Origin: Anaerolineales bacterium
Lineage (GTDB): Bacteria > Chloroflexota > Anaerolineae > Anaerolineales > Villigracilaceae
Direction of reading: 5' to 3'
NCBI GenBank assembly: GCA_016789485.1
Contig: JAEURE010000029.1
Span: 1 to 16,519 of the forward strand
Length of the DNA stretch: 16,519 bases
Position 1 is the first letter of the stretch. The number at the start of each line of letters is the position of its first letter. The position numbers were made by a program, and so were the translations under genes. Of the stretch, positions 8,680 through 15,947 are shown piece by piece. Under the pieces are notes generated by a model, which saw nothing but the letters and a program-made list of their open reading frames with translations, searched no databases and had not been told where the DNA came from.

Positions 8680-8709
8680 TAGCATTAGAAAAGACCTGAA
8701 TGCTAGAAT
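8680..8709 (+). promoter_or_regulatory. Candidate promoter and operator of the sensor kinase gene
   Basis: A perfect 7-bp inverted repeat, TAGCATT (8680-8686) and AATGCTA (8699-8705), has a 12-nt spacer. Its right arm overlaps an extended -10 element TGCTAGAAT (8701-8709), which has no clear -35. Transcription would start near 8716, only about 17 nt before the kinase ATG. The arrangement suggests a dimeric regulator controlling the kinase gene, perhaps its own NarL-type partner or another factor. The evidence is pattern only. Confidence 0.4.
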
Positions 8710-8732
8710 GACACGAGGCTTTTCTGTTTGCC

Positions 8733-11700
8733 ATGAAGCAATTTGCCTGGCTTTTTTTAATTCTCCTGTTGGTTTCCTTTCAATTACCTTTTCAAACAGG
8801 GTCAGCCGCATCTTCTACAGGTGCGGCTTTTGATGTTAACTTGAATTTTGCGCCCGGTAGCGTAGTCCGTTTTGAGCATCTTACAATCGAAGATGGTCTT
8901 TCGCAAAACGCCGGGCTGGTCATTTTTCAAGATAGCCGCGGCTATCTATGGGTTGGCACACAGGATGGGCTCAACCGCTACGATGGTTATGAATTCAGGG
9001 TATTTAAGCACGATCCTGATAACCCAAACTCCTTAAGCCATAATAGCATCCTTTCTTTGGAGGAGGACAAAGACGGTTCACTCTGGATCGGAACCTGGGG
9101 CGGTGGACTAAATCGCTATGACCCTGCCATGGAAACATTCACCCGCTATCAAAGCGACTCTGAAGATCCCTCCAGCCTGGCCAATGGAACGATCACTTCC
9201 ATTAAACAGGATTCGAGTGGGACACTTTGGATTGGCACATTGGCAGGCTTGGATCGTTACAACCCTGAGGACGGCACCTTTGAACATTTCAGGAATGATC
9301 CCGCCAATTCAGACAGCCTGAGCAATGACGCGGTCTCTGTGATCTTCGAAGATTCAAACCGTCAGCTTTGGATTGGCACGGGAGGAGTTGGCGTGGAAGG
9401 GTCCGGTTTGAACCGCTTTGACCCATCCACAGGAAAATTTACCCGCTATCAGCATGACGAGTCGATCCCGGAAAGCATCGCAAGCAATAACATCGCATCC
9501 ATTGTGGAAGCGCCCGATGGAACGCTATGGATCGCGACAGGCGGATTTAGCTTGCACGGTAACGGGCTTGACCAATTTGACCCGCAAACAGGAAAAGCGC
9601 GACACTTTAAGTCTGAACCCCAAACTGAATATAGCTTGAGCGGGGATGACTTGATGCGTCTATGGCTCGATCCTGACGGCGTTTTGTGGATCGGTACCTG
9701 GGCCACGGGGCTAAACCGCATGAGTCTATCGGCGCCCGGGCATTTCACGCGTTATCAGACGGATCCATTTTTTCCCGATAGTTTAAGCGGGGATGAAGTA
9801 TGGTCTTTGTATAGAGACCGCTCCGGCGTGTTGTGGGTGGGCACATCGCACAGCGGTATAAATAAATTGTCCGCGAATGCCGGCCAGTTCAGTTTATATC
9901 GGAACAATCCCAGTAACCCTGCCAGCCTTGGCATTGACGCGACCGGAGCGTTCGCGGAAGATAAGCATGGAAACATTTGGGTCGCTACTTGGGGTGGCGG
10001 GTTGGATCGTTTCAATCCCAAGGCTGGAACCTTTGAACACTATCGTCACGACCCTGAAAACCCCAACACACTTTCCGATGACCTCTTCATGGACGTGTAT
10101 GTTGACTCATCTGATATGGTTTGGGCTGGCACTTTGGGCAAAGGCTTGAATTATCTTGACCCCCTCACTGGCAATGTTACATACTATCTTCATGATCCCG
10201 AAAACCCTGCCAGCCTCGCCGACGATAACATTGCCGCCCTCCTGCCCGATAAAAAAGGTGGGTTGTGGGTTGGCACGTTTGGCGGTTTATCACACTATGA
10301 TTCAACGACTAAAACTTTTACAAATTACAGCAACGACCCTGCTGCTCCATCCAGTTTGAGTCACAACATGGTGGTTAGTTTATATCTCGATTCAAATAAT
10401 ATTCTTTGGATCGGGACATGGGGCGGTGGATTGAATCAATTGGATTTGAATGACCCGCGTCACTCTGACCCGAAAACTGCTACATTTACGAATTACACTC
10501 ACAACGCTGACGATCCTTCCAGCCTGAGCGAAGACTCGGTCTGGACGATCCACGAAACCGCGGACGGTTTCATCTGGATTGGCACACAACTGGGTTTAAA
10601 TCGTTTCGATCCACGCACGGGCGAATTCAAGCACTACACCGAAAAGAATGGACTCCCGAACAACGTTGTGCTTGGCGTTCTCGAGGATGACGACAACAAT
10701 CTCTGGCTGACAACGAACAATGGCCTTGCCAGGTTTGATCCTCATGCTGAAACATTTACCTCGTATGACATATCCGACGGCTTGCAAAGTAACGAGTTTA
10801 ATTCGAACGCTTATTATCGTAGCAGCGATGGCACCATGTATGTCGGTGGGATTAGTGGATTTAACCTTTTTCGTCCCGAAGACATCAAGCCCAATCCCAT
10901 TCCGCCGCAAGTTGTTGTGACACGCTTCGATGTTTTCAACGAGCCCCTGCATGTAGACTTGACAGGGCGCACGCCAATTGAGCTTAACTACCAACAAGAT
11001 ATCATTTCATTCGAATTTTCAGCGTTTGATTTTCAAGCTCCACAGAAGAGCCGATATGCCTATAAACTGGAAGGCTTTGATGATGACTGGGTGTTGGCGG
11101 GGAATCGTCGCTATGTCACCTACACCAACCTCCCGGGCGGAGACTATGTCTTCCGTGTAAAAGCATCCAATAGCGACGGGGTTTGGAATGAGACCGGGGC
11201 TTCGCTCCCCGTCAGTATCACGCCGCCTTTCTGGCAGACATGGTGGTTCAATGGGTCGCTGATCTTTGTGCTGGGTACGCTTCTCCTAGGCGGATTCAGG
11301 TGGCGGTTAAGTTCGATCCGCGAGCAGAATGTCTATCTCGAAACACAGATCACCGAGCGGACTTCCGAACTGCGCGAGACCAACAAGCTCCTCGAAGTGG
11401 AAGTGGAACAACGCAAACGCGCTGAAGCCGAGCTGGCGAAACGCGCTGCCGAGGAACTCCATCAATCTGAAGAACGCTTCCGAGTCATGTTCGAGAGTGC
11501 GGGCATCGGTATTGCCCTGGTTGGCATGGACCGCCGTCCACTGGAAGCGAATGCCGCCATGATCGAAATGACGGGATACAGCCCTGAAGAATTCTTTCAG
11601 AAAACCGGTGCGGATTTAAGCTACTCTGAAGATGCGAATATTGGAATTCCAGAGTTGAAAGATGTTCTGGAAGGGAAACTCAACACATATCAGATCGAGA

Positions 11701-13001
11701 AACGTTACGTCCGAAAGGATGGACAGATTTATTGGGTGCGACTCACCAATTCAGTTGTCCGTGCACCGGATGGCAAGCCTGAATATTTTGTGACCATGGT
11801 CGAGGACATTAACGAACAGAAGCATGCCGCTGAAGAGCTCCATAAATCACAGGCGCGTTTTCAAGCCATCTTCGATAATGTGGCTGTTGGCGTTGCTGTG
11901 ATGGGTCTTGACCGCAGGCCGCTTGCATTCAATTCGACAACCGAAAGTATCATCGGGTATACATTTGACGAGATCAAAAATGTTGACCCGCGTTCGCTGG
12001 CTATGGCTGAAGACCGAAACATAGATACGGAACTATTCAAGGAACTGATCGAAGGGAAACGAAATTCGTACGTGATGGAGCGCCGTTACCGTCACAAAAA
12101 CGGTCGTGTTTTCTGGGCACGCATTAACTATTCGCTCGTGCGCGATATGACCGGTCAGCCTGATTACCTGGTTGGCATCATTGAAGATATTGACGAACAG
12201 AAACGCGCCGCCGAACGTATGGCTGAGCAGGAAGCCGATTATCTCCTCAACTTGCAGAAACGTGTGCAGGAGCGCACGCAGGAATTGCAGGAAGCCAACC
12301 AGCTTCTTCAAAAAGAAATTGAACAGCGCGCAAAGATCGAGAAGGAACTTGCGGAAAAAGCCGCAAATGAAGCCGTGACCGCAGACCGTACGCGCCTCGC
12401 CCGTGACCTTCATGATGCGGTGACGCAAACTTTGTTTTCCGCCAGTTTGATCGCTGAAGTGCTCCCGGATTTATGGGAAATGGATGTGGAAGAAGCCAGG
12501 AATTCCACCGAAGAGCTGCGTCAATTGACGCGCGGCGCACTGGCTGAGATGCGGACCTTGTTGCTGGAACTGCGCCCTGCCACACTAACTCAAACACACC
12601 TGAGCGACCTGATCAGGCAGCTTTGCGAAGCATTTATTGGCCGTTCCCGTTTGCCGATCAAATTGAATATCGAAGGCGATTGCGAACTTCCGCCGGAAGT
12701 ACAGGTTGCGTTTTATCGAATCGCGCAGGAAAGTTTGAACAACGTCTTTAAATATGCCCGCGCCACACAAGTGGATGTAAATATCTTCATTTCACCTTCC
12801 TCGGTTCATTTTGAAAGCTGTGACAACGGCGTTGGCTTTGACATGTCCACCAGCAAGCCAACGAGTTTGGGAATGCGAATCATGCGCGAACGCGCCGAGG
12901 CGATTGGCGCGGACTTTCACATCAGCAGCACACTGGGTTCAGGGACTTGTGTTGAAGTGACATGGAATCGAGACCCGAATTTAACATTGAGAGTTTTATA
13001 A
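8733..13001 (+). CDS. Membrane sensor histidine kinase: 14-blade Reg_prop, Y_Y_Y, two PAS, HisKA_3, HATPase_c
   Basis: This 1422-residue kinase starts with a signal peptide (MKQFAWLFLILLLV..., about 1-27). Fourteen propeller repeats follow from W73 (YLWVGTQDGLNRYDG) to about residue 710, most with the L-W-[IV]-G-T...G-L-[ND]-R-[YF]-D-P pattern; this equals two seven-bladed propellers. A Y_Y_Y domain (about 770-833, containing YAYKLEGFDDDW) ends at ITPPFW, then one membrane span (836-860), a coiled coil (863-915), PAS1 (915-1037), PAS2 (1040-1160) and a second coiled coil. HisKA_3 has phosphoacceptor H1227 in RDLHDAVTQ, with the DxxxQ phosphatase motif. The ATPase has N1336/N1337 and D1364-NGVGF. 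It should sense a ligand outside the cell and phosphorylate the regulator encoded 9 nt downstream. The Shine-Dalgarno GAGG is 14 nt before the ATG, rather far, but the signal peptide supports this start. Confidence 0.95.
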   Translation: MKQFAWLFLILLLVSFQLPFQTGSAASSTGAAFDVNLNFAPGSVVRFEHLTIEDGLSQNAGLVIFQDSRGYLWVGTQDGLNRYDGYEFRVFKHDPDNPNSLSHNSILSLEEDKDGSLWIGTWGGGLNRYDPAMETFTRYQSDSEDPSSLANGTITSIKQDSSGTLWIGTLAGLDRYNPEDGTFEHFRNDPANSDSLSNDAVSVIFEDSNRQLWIGTGGVGVEGSGLNRFDPSTGKFTRYQHDESIPESIASNNIASIVEAPDGTLWIATGGFSLHGNGLDQFDPQTGKARHFKSEPQTEYSLSGDDLMRLWLDPDGVLWIGTWATGLNRMSLSAPGHFTRYQTDPFFPDSLSGDEVWSLYRDRSGVLWVGTSHSGINKLSANAGQFSLYRNNPSNPASLGIDATGAFAEDKHGNIWVATWGGGLDRFNPKAGTFEHYRHDPENPNTLSDDLFMDVYVDSSDMVWAGTLGKGLNYLDPLTGNVTYYLHDPENPASLADDNIAALLPDKKGGLWVGTFGGLSHYDSTTKTFTNYSNDPAAPSSLSHNMVVSLYLDSNNILWIGTWGGGLNQLDLNDPRHSDPKTATFTNYTHNADDPSSLSEDSVWTIHETADGFIWIGTQLGLNRFDPRTGEFKHYTEKNGLPNNVVLGVLEDDDNNLWLTTNNGLARFDPHAETFTSYDISDGLQSNEFNSNAYYRSSDGTMYVGGISGFNLFRPEDIKPNPIPPQVVVTRFDVFNEPLHVDLTGRTPIELNYQQDIISFEFSAFDFQAPQKSRYAYKLEGFDDDWVLAGNRRYVTYTNLPGGDYVFRVKASNSDGVWNETGASLPVSITPPFWQTWWFNGSLIFVLGTLLLGGFRWRLSSIREQNVYLETQITERTSELRETNKLLEVEVEQRKRAEAELAKRAAEELHQSEERFRVMFESAGIGIALVGMDRRPLEANAAMIEMTGYSPEEFFQKTGADLSYSEDANIGIPELKDVLEGKLNTYQIEKRYVRKDGQIYWVRLTNSVVRAPDGKPEYFVTMVEDINEQKHAAEELHKSQARFQAIFDNVAVGVAVMGLDRRPLAFNSTTESIIGYTFDEIKNVDPRSLAMAEDRNIDTELFKELIEGKRNSYVMERRYRHKNGRVFWARINYSLVRDMTGQPDYLVGIIEDIDEQKRAAERMAEQEADYLLNLQKRVQERTQELQEANQLLQKEIEQRAKIEKELAEKAANEAVTADRTRLARDLHDAVTQTLFSASLIAEVLPDLWEMDVEEARNSTEELRQLTRGALAEMRTLLLELRPATLTQTHLSDLIRQLCEAFIGRSRLPIKLNIEGDCELPPEVQVAFYRIAQESLNNVFKYARATQVDVNIFISPSSVHFESCDNGVGFDMSTSKPTSLGMRIMRERAEAIGADFHISSTLGSGTCVEVTWNRDPNLTLRVL

Positions 13002-13010
13002 GGAGCACAA

Positions 13011-13637
13011 ATGACTATTAAAGTACTTCTCGTTGATGACCATGCCGTTGTCCGAAGCGGATTATCCAAATTCCTCATGGTAAACAAAGACCTTAAGCTT
13101 ATCGGTGAAGCATCTGATGGATCCGAGGCGATACAAATGGTGGCGCTTCACAAGCCGGATATCGTCCTGATGGATTTGATGATGCCAGGCGTGGACGGGA
13201 TAACCGCCACACGCGAGATCCATCAGAAGTATCCGAAAGTCAAGGTCATTGCGCTGACAAGTTTTGCCGAGCAGAATATGGTGCAAGGTGCGCTGCAAGC
13301 TGGCGCGGTTGGTTATTTGCAAAAGAATGTCACCGCCAGGGAGTTGGGGAATGCCATCCGTTCGGCATGTGAAGGAAAAATGACTCTTTCGGCGGAAGCT
13401 GCGCAAGTTCTGGCAAATTCTGTTGCGCAACCGCAAATTCGCGGCGAACAATTAACCGAACGCGAGCGCGATGTTCTTAAATGCATGATGGATGGACTTA
13501 ATAATAACGAGATCGCAGAACGGCTTGTCGTCAGCCTCGGCACCGTTAAATTTCATATCTCAAATATCTTCCACAAACTCGGTGTGGATAGCCGTGTGGA
13601 AGCTGTCAAACTGGCAATTGAGCAGAAGTTGGCGTAA
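13011..13637 (+). CDS. NarL/FixJ-type response regulator (receiver + LuxR-type HTH)
   Basis: This 208-residue cytoplasmic DNA-binding regulator is a standard two-domain NarL-type protein. In the receiver (1-120), D9 and D10 form the acidic pocket, D55 is the phosphoacceptor (in IVLMDLMMPG), T83 and K105 are the switch residues. The LuxR-type helix-turn-helix lies at about 143-205, with LTERERDVLK and NNNEIAERLVVSLGTVKFHISNIFHKLGV. All key residues are present. AGGAG (13001-13005) overlaps the kinase stop codon, so the two genes form one transcript and an obvious cognate pair. Likely targets are its own promoter region and perhaps the divergent sugar operon; neither is shown by the sequence. 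Confidence 0.96.
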   Translation: MTIKVLLVDDHAVVRSGLSKFLMVNKDLKLIGEASDGSEAIQMVALHKPDIVLMDLMMPGVDGITATREIHQKYPKVKVIALTSFAEQNMVQGALQAGAVGYLQKNVTARELGNAIRSACEGKMTLSAEAAQVLANSVAQPQIRGEQLTERERDVLKCMMDGLNNNEIAERLVVSLGTVKFHISNIFHKLGVDSRVEAVKLAIEQKLA

Positions 13638-13670
13638 CGACCCTCGCCGTTGCATGAAGCGTACTGTCCA

Positions 13671-13696
13671 TCTGGCTAGGTAAATACCCAACCAGA
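13671..13696 (+). repeat. Imperfect hairpin after the response regulator gene
   Basis: TCTGGCTAGGT (13671-13681) and ACCCAACCAGA (13686-13696) pair with two mismatches around a 4-nt AAAT loop, 33 nt after the regulator stop. No U-tract follows, so intrinsic termination is doubtful. It may mark the end of the two-component transcript, or be a weak structure in the leader of the next gene. Confidence 0.35.
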
Positions 13697-13709
13697 GTCT
13701 AATCCCAGA

Positions 13710-13743
13710 GAGCCTCGCTTGTCATACACTACATGCGAGGCTC
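13710..13743 (+). promoter_or_regulatory. Hairpin enclosing the ribosome-binding site of the stand-alone receiver gene
   Basis: Perfect 9-bp arms GAGCCTCGC (13710-13718) and GCGAGGCTC (13735-13743) enclose a 16-nt loop. The right arm contains the only plausible Shine-Dalgarno (GAGG, 13737-13740), and the stem ends two bases before the ATG at 13746. If the stem forms in RNA it would hide the ribosome-binding site, so translation may need the stem opened by a protein, temperature, or the moving ribosome. There is no U-tract, so a terminator is less likely. A DNA-binding palindrome is also possible. Confidence 0.55.
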
Positions 13744-13745
13744 AA

Positions 13746-14120
13746 ATGATTCGTATTATTATCGCAGACCCTGATTCATCAACACGCAAAGCACTTGCAC
13801 TTTTACTTCGACGCAAGCTGGATACAAATGGCATTGTTGAAGCTGGTGATGTGGAGACTCTGATCCGTGCATTGGCAGATGCTTCACCTGACTTACTTCT
13901 TCTCGATTGGAGGCTTTACGGTTCGCCCGCTCCTGAAACCTGCCGCCTGCTTCGAAAGGCATATCCTCATCTGGAGATCGTCCTGCTCAGCGTGGATGCC
14001 AATGATGCTCCTGCTGCAAAGGAAGCGGGCGCGGCATTCATTCACAAAGGCGCAGCGCCTGACGAGTTGATCAAGATATTAACTCCGCTTATTCAAAGAA
14101 TAAATAAAACTGACAATTGA
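13746..14120 (+). CDS. Stand-alone receiver-domain protein (single-domain response regulator)
   Basis: This 124-residue protein consists of one CheY-like receiver and no output domain. D8 and D10 (IIIADPDSS) form the acidic pocket, D54 in LLLLDWRLYG is the expected phosphoacceptor, S82 and K101 (AAFIHKGAAP) take the switch and lysine positions. The fold therefore looks phosphorylatable. A TTG start at 13719 is possible but lies in the loop of a hairpin; the ATG at 13746, with GAGG five nt upstream, gives the standard receiver N-terminus. It follows the two-component pair after 108 nt and precedes the membrane protein genes by 25 nt. It could be a phosphate sink, or act on a partner protein. 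The partner kinase is unknown; the nearby PAS/HisKA_3 kinase is the first candidate. Confidence 0.88.
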   Translation: MIRIIIADPDSSTRKALALLLRRKLDTNGIVEAGDVETLIRALADASPDLLLLDWRLYGSPAPETCRLLRKAYPHLEIVLLSVDANDAPAAKEAGAAFIHKGAAPDELIKILTPLIQRINKTDN

Positions 14121-14145
14121 TTCATTACATAACATAGGAGAAACA

Positions 14146-14604
14146 ATGACACAACTTCTTATTTCCCTCTCCACCTGGCTTCATGCTTTTGCAACTGTAG
14201 TTTTCATCGGGCATTTTATCCTGCTGGCAGGAATCTATCTTCCCGCCCTCTCGAAAAATGGACCTGCCCTCAGCGAAATCTCGAAACGAAGCCGCCCGTG
14301 GATGTATGCATCCCTGCTTGTCTTCGCTATTACGGGAACCCATCTCATGATGATCGACTCAGGTTACCTGGGTTTCATGGACTTCGGTAACTTCTGGGGC
14401 ATCGTGATGCTGGTGAAGCATATCCTTGTCTTTGCAATGATCGCGCTGGGATTTTGGTACAACGCCATTCTGCGTGTCGGTCCGATGATGAGTTCGAATA
14501 ACAACGCGGAATTGGGAATCATCTGCTTCCGCCAGTATGCCAATGCGATGGCGATTTGCGGTGTGTTGGTTCTGCTTCTCACCGCACTCGCTCAAGTGGA
14601 ATAA
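14146..14604 (+). CDS. CopD-like four-span integral membrane protein
   Basis: This 152-residue protein has four predicted membrane spans (about 5-31, 51-70, 83-107 and 128-150). The opening LSTWLHAFATVVFIGHFILLAG and the late span VKHILVFAMIALGFWYNAILR resemble the CopD/DUF2269-like group of small membrane proteins, which have histidines inside the spans. Here H13, H23, H66 and H92 are candidate heme or metal ligands. The resemblance is recalled by eye and is moderate. AGGAG lies five nt before the ATG, and the next gene starts 3 nt after the stop, so it is operonic with the following membrane protein. A function in copper transport is not established by sequence; a quinone- or heme-related role is equally possible. 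Confidence 0.7.
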   Translation: MTQLLISLSTWLHAFATVVFIGHFILLAGIYLPALSKNGPALSEISKRSRPWMYASLLVFAITGTHLMMIDSGYLGFMDFGNFWGIVMLVKHILVFAMIALGFWYNAILRVGPMMSSNNNAELGIICFRQYANAMAICGVLVLLLTALAQVE

Positions 14605-14607
14605 ACA

Positions 14608-15483
14608 ATGAAACGAAATCCTGCTCTTGATTGGCTCATCCCATTGATCGCGATCCTCGCAATCGTTATTGCGGGAGTCGGTCTGTTCTCACAAGGCGGG
14701 GACGGTGCGTTTTCCTTTAGGACGGTCTATGGCGACACTGTCGAAATTTATGGACAGGGGATTTATCGCCATGATACGTCATTTGTTGCCGCCCTCTTCA
14801 AAGGCACGGATGTCATTACCCTGTTCGTGAGTCTTCCATTGTTGCTGGTCGGTTATCTGTCATATCGCCGCGGCTCCCTGCGCGGAAGCATCTTCATGAT
14901 CAGTATGCTTCTGTACTTTCTTTACATCGGTGTGACGTATACCTTCTCGGTGATTTTCAACTCCATGTTTTTGGTTTACACAGCGTTGTTCTCTGCGAGC
15001 CTCTTTGCCACGATCATTGTGCTGACAAGCTTCGACACACAATACCTGGCAAGCAAAGTAACTTCGAACATGCCACACCGTGGCATTGCGATCTTCATGT
15101 TCGTGGCTGGATTAGGCACCATGATGCTCTGGTTGAGTGAGTTGATCGCCCCGATCATGACGGGTCAGGCGCCCGCGAATCTGGGTCATTACACAACCAT
15201 GTTCACCCACGGATTTGACTCGGCTGTCATCACACCCGCAACGGTGGTCACAGGCATCTACCTTCTGAAGCGAAAGCCGCTCGGCTATCTCCTTGCCGCG
15301 CCGTTGCTCATCCTTTGCACGATCATCGGTGTGACTGTAATCGCACAGACCACCAGTCAGACTTTGGCTGGGTTTGTCTTTCCCATTGGCGTATACATCG
15401 GCATGATCGGTTCATGGGTGGTAATGGGTGCGTTCGCCGTTGGATTGGCGATCTCGTTCTTCCGTAATGTTGCAGAGAAATAA
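14608..15483 (+). CDS. Polytopic membrane protein of unrecognised family (paralogue A)
   Basis: This 291-residue protein has about eight hydrophobic spans. After span 1 (8-28) comes a hydrophilic segment with YGDTVEIYGQGIYRHDT (41-57), then span 2 and a positively charged YRRGSLRG turn (86-93). By the positive-inside rule the N-terminus and RGSLRG turn are cytoplasmic and the 41-57 motif faces outside. I do not recognise the family. It aligns without gaps to the product of the gene at 15944 over the first 143 residues; in the segment from residue 68 to about 143 I count about 35 identities in some 77 positions. It starts 3 nt after the CopD-like gene (GTGGA as weak Shine-Dalgarno) and is followed by a hairpin. 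No catalytic motif is evident; transport, sensing or membrane-anchoring roles are all possible. Confidence 0.85.
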   Translation: MKRNPALDWLIPLIAILAIVIAGVGLFSQGGDGAFSFRTVYGDTVEIYGQGIYRHDTSFVAALFKGTDVITLFVSLPLLLVGYLSYRRGSLRGSIFMISMLLYFLYIGVTYTFSVIFNSMFLVYTALFSASLFATIIVLTSFDTQYLASKVTSNMPHRGIAIFMFVAGLGTMMLWLSELIAPIMTGQAPANLGHYTTMFTHGFDSAVITPATVVTGIYLLKRKPLGYLLAAPLLILCTIIGVTVIAQTTSQTLAGFVFPIGVYIGMIGSWVVMGAFAVGLAISFFRNVAEK

Positions 15484-15486
15484 CAC

Positions 15487-15539
15487 CGTCCCGAAGGGTT
15501 GAGATACAAAACAAGGTTTTTACAGAAGCCTTCGGGACG
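15487..15539 (+). terminator. Long-loop hairpin between two membrane protein genes
   Basis: Perfect 11-bp arms CGTCCCGAAGG (15487-15497) and CCTTCGGGACG (15529-15539) enclose a 31-nt loop, starting 3 nt after the stop at 15483 and followed by TTTAAA. The G/C-rich stem is strong, but the loop is long and the U-run is only three, so it is at best a weak or partial terminator. It may instead protect the upstream mRNA end. It fills most of the 80-nt gap before the next start at 15564. Confidence 0.55.
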
Positions 15540-15563
15540 TTTAAATTCAGAAAGGATTTCATC

Positions 15564-15947
15564 ATGAACACAATTCAAAAAAACACTCGCATCATGTGGA
15601 CAGCCGTCGCACTGGCGCTCTTCACAGCTTTTTCCTACATCCTGATACAGTTTAAAGTTCTCGGCGTTGGTGATCTGCAGGGAGGCGAAAAGCCTGCTGG
15701 AATTATCTATGTCGCGGCGGGATGTTATCTCGTGGGCGGACTGCTCATCCTGCTTCGCAATCGCGGACTGTTGCTATTCGGAGCATTCATCAATGCCATG
15801 GTTGTTTTCTTTTTCTTCAGCATGTATCAGGGTCGTCCCTCTGTGATGTTCTCCCCAGGCGGACTGGTCTCGAAGATCGCTCAGATATTGCTCGAAGTCG
15901 CATTGATCTATGTCATTGCTGTCAATTGGAAAAAGGAATCAAAATGA
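15564..15947 (+). CDS. Small four-span membrane protein, unrecognised
   Basis: This 127-residue protein has four hydrophobic segments (about 11-32, 45-63, 66-87 and 100-120) and a lysine-rich cytoplasmic-looking C-terminus (NWKKESK). The segment GRPSVMFSPGGLVSKIAQ before span 4 is the main hydrophilic loop. I do not recognise a family and see no catalytic motif. The ATG has AAAGGA seven nt upstream. Its TGA overlaps the ATG of the next gene (ATGA), implying translational coupling and perhaps a shared complex with paralogue B. The open frame, good ribosome-binding site and coupling make it a real gene. Confidence 0.82.
   Translation: MNTIQKNTRIMWTAVALALFTAFSYILIQFKVLGVGDLQGGEKPAGIIYVAAGCYLVGGLLILLRNRGLLLFGAFINAMVVFFFFSMYQGRPSVMFSPGGLVSKIAQILLEVALIYVIAVNWKKESK

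Noticed and set aside
8900..10860. Repeated DNA pattern in the kinase gene that could suggest a tandem repeat array.
   Set aside because: The periodicity is at protein level (propeller blades of variable length) with diverged DNA; it is neither a CRISPR nor a satellite repeat.
13650..13683. Possible promoter before the receiver gene (TTGCAT with TAGGTA).
   Set aside because: The spacing between the two boxes is 22 nt and the -10 match is poor, so it was not called.
13719..14120. TTG start for the receiver protein at 13719.
   Set aside because: It adds nine residues before the normal receiver N-terminus and lies in a hairpin loop without a Shine-Dalgarno. The ATG at 13746 has GAGG at good spacing.
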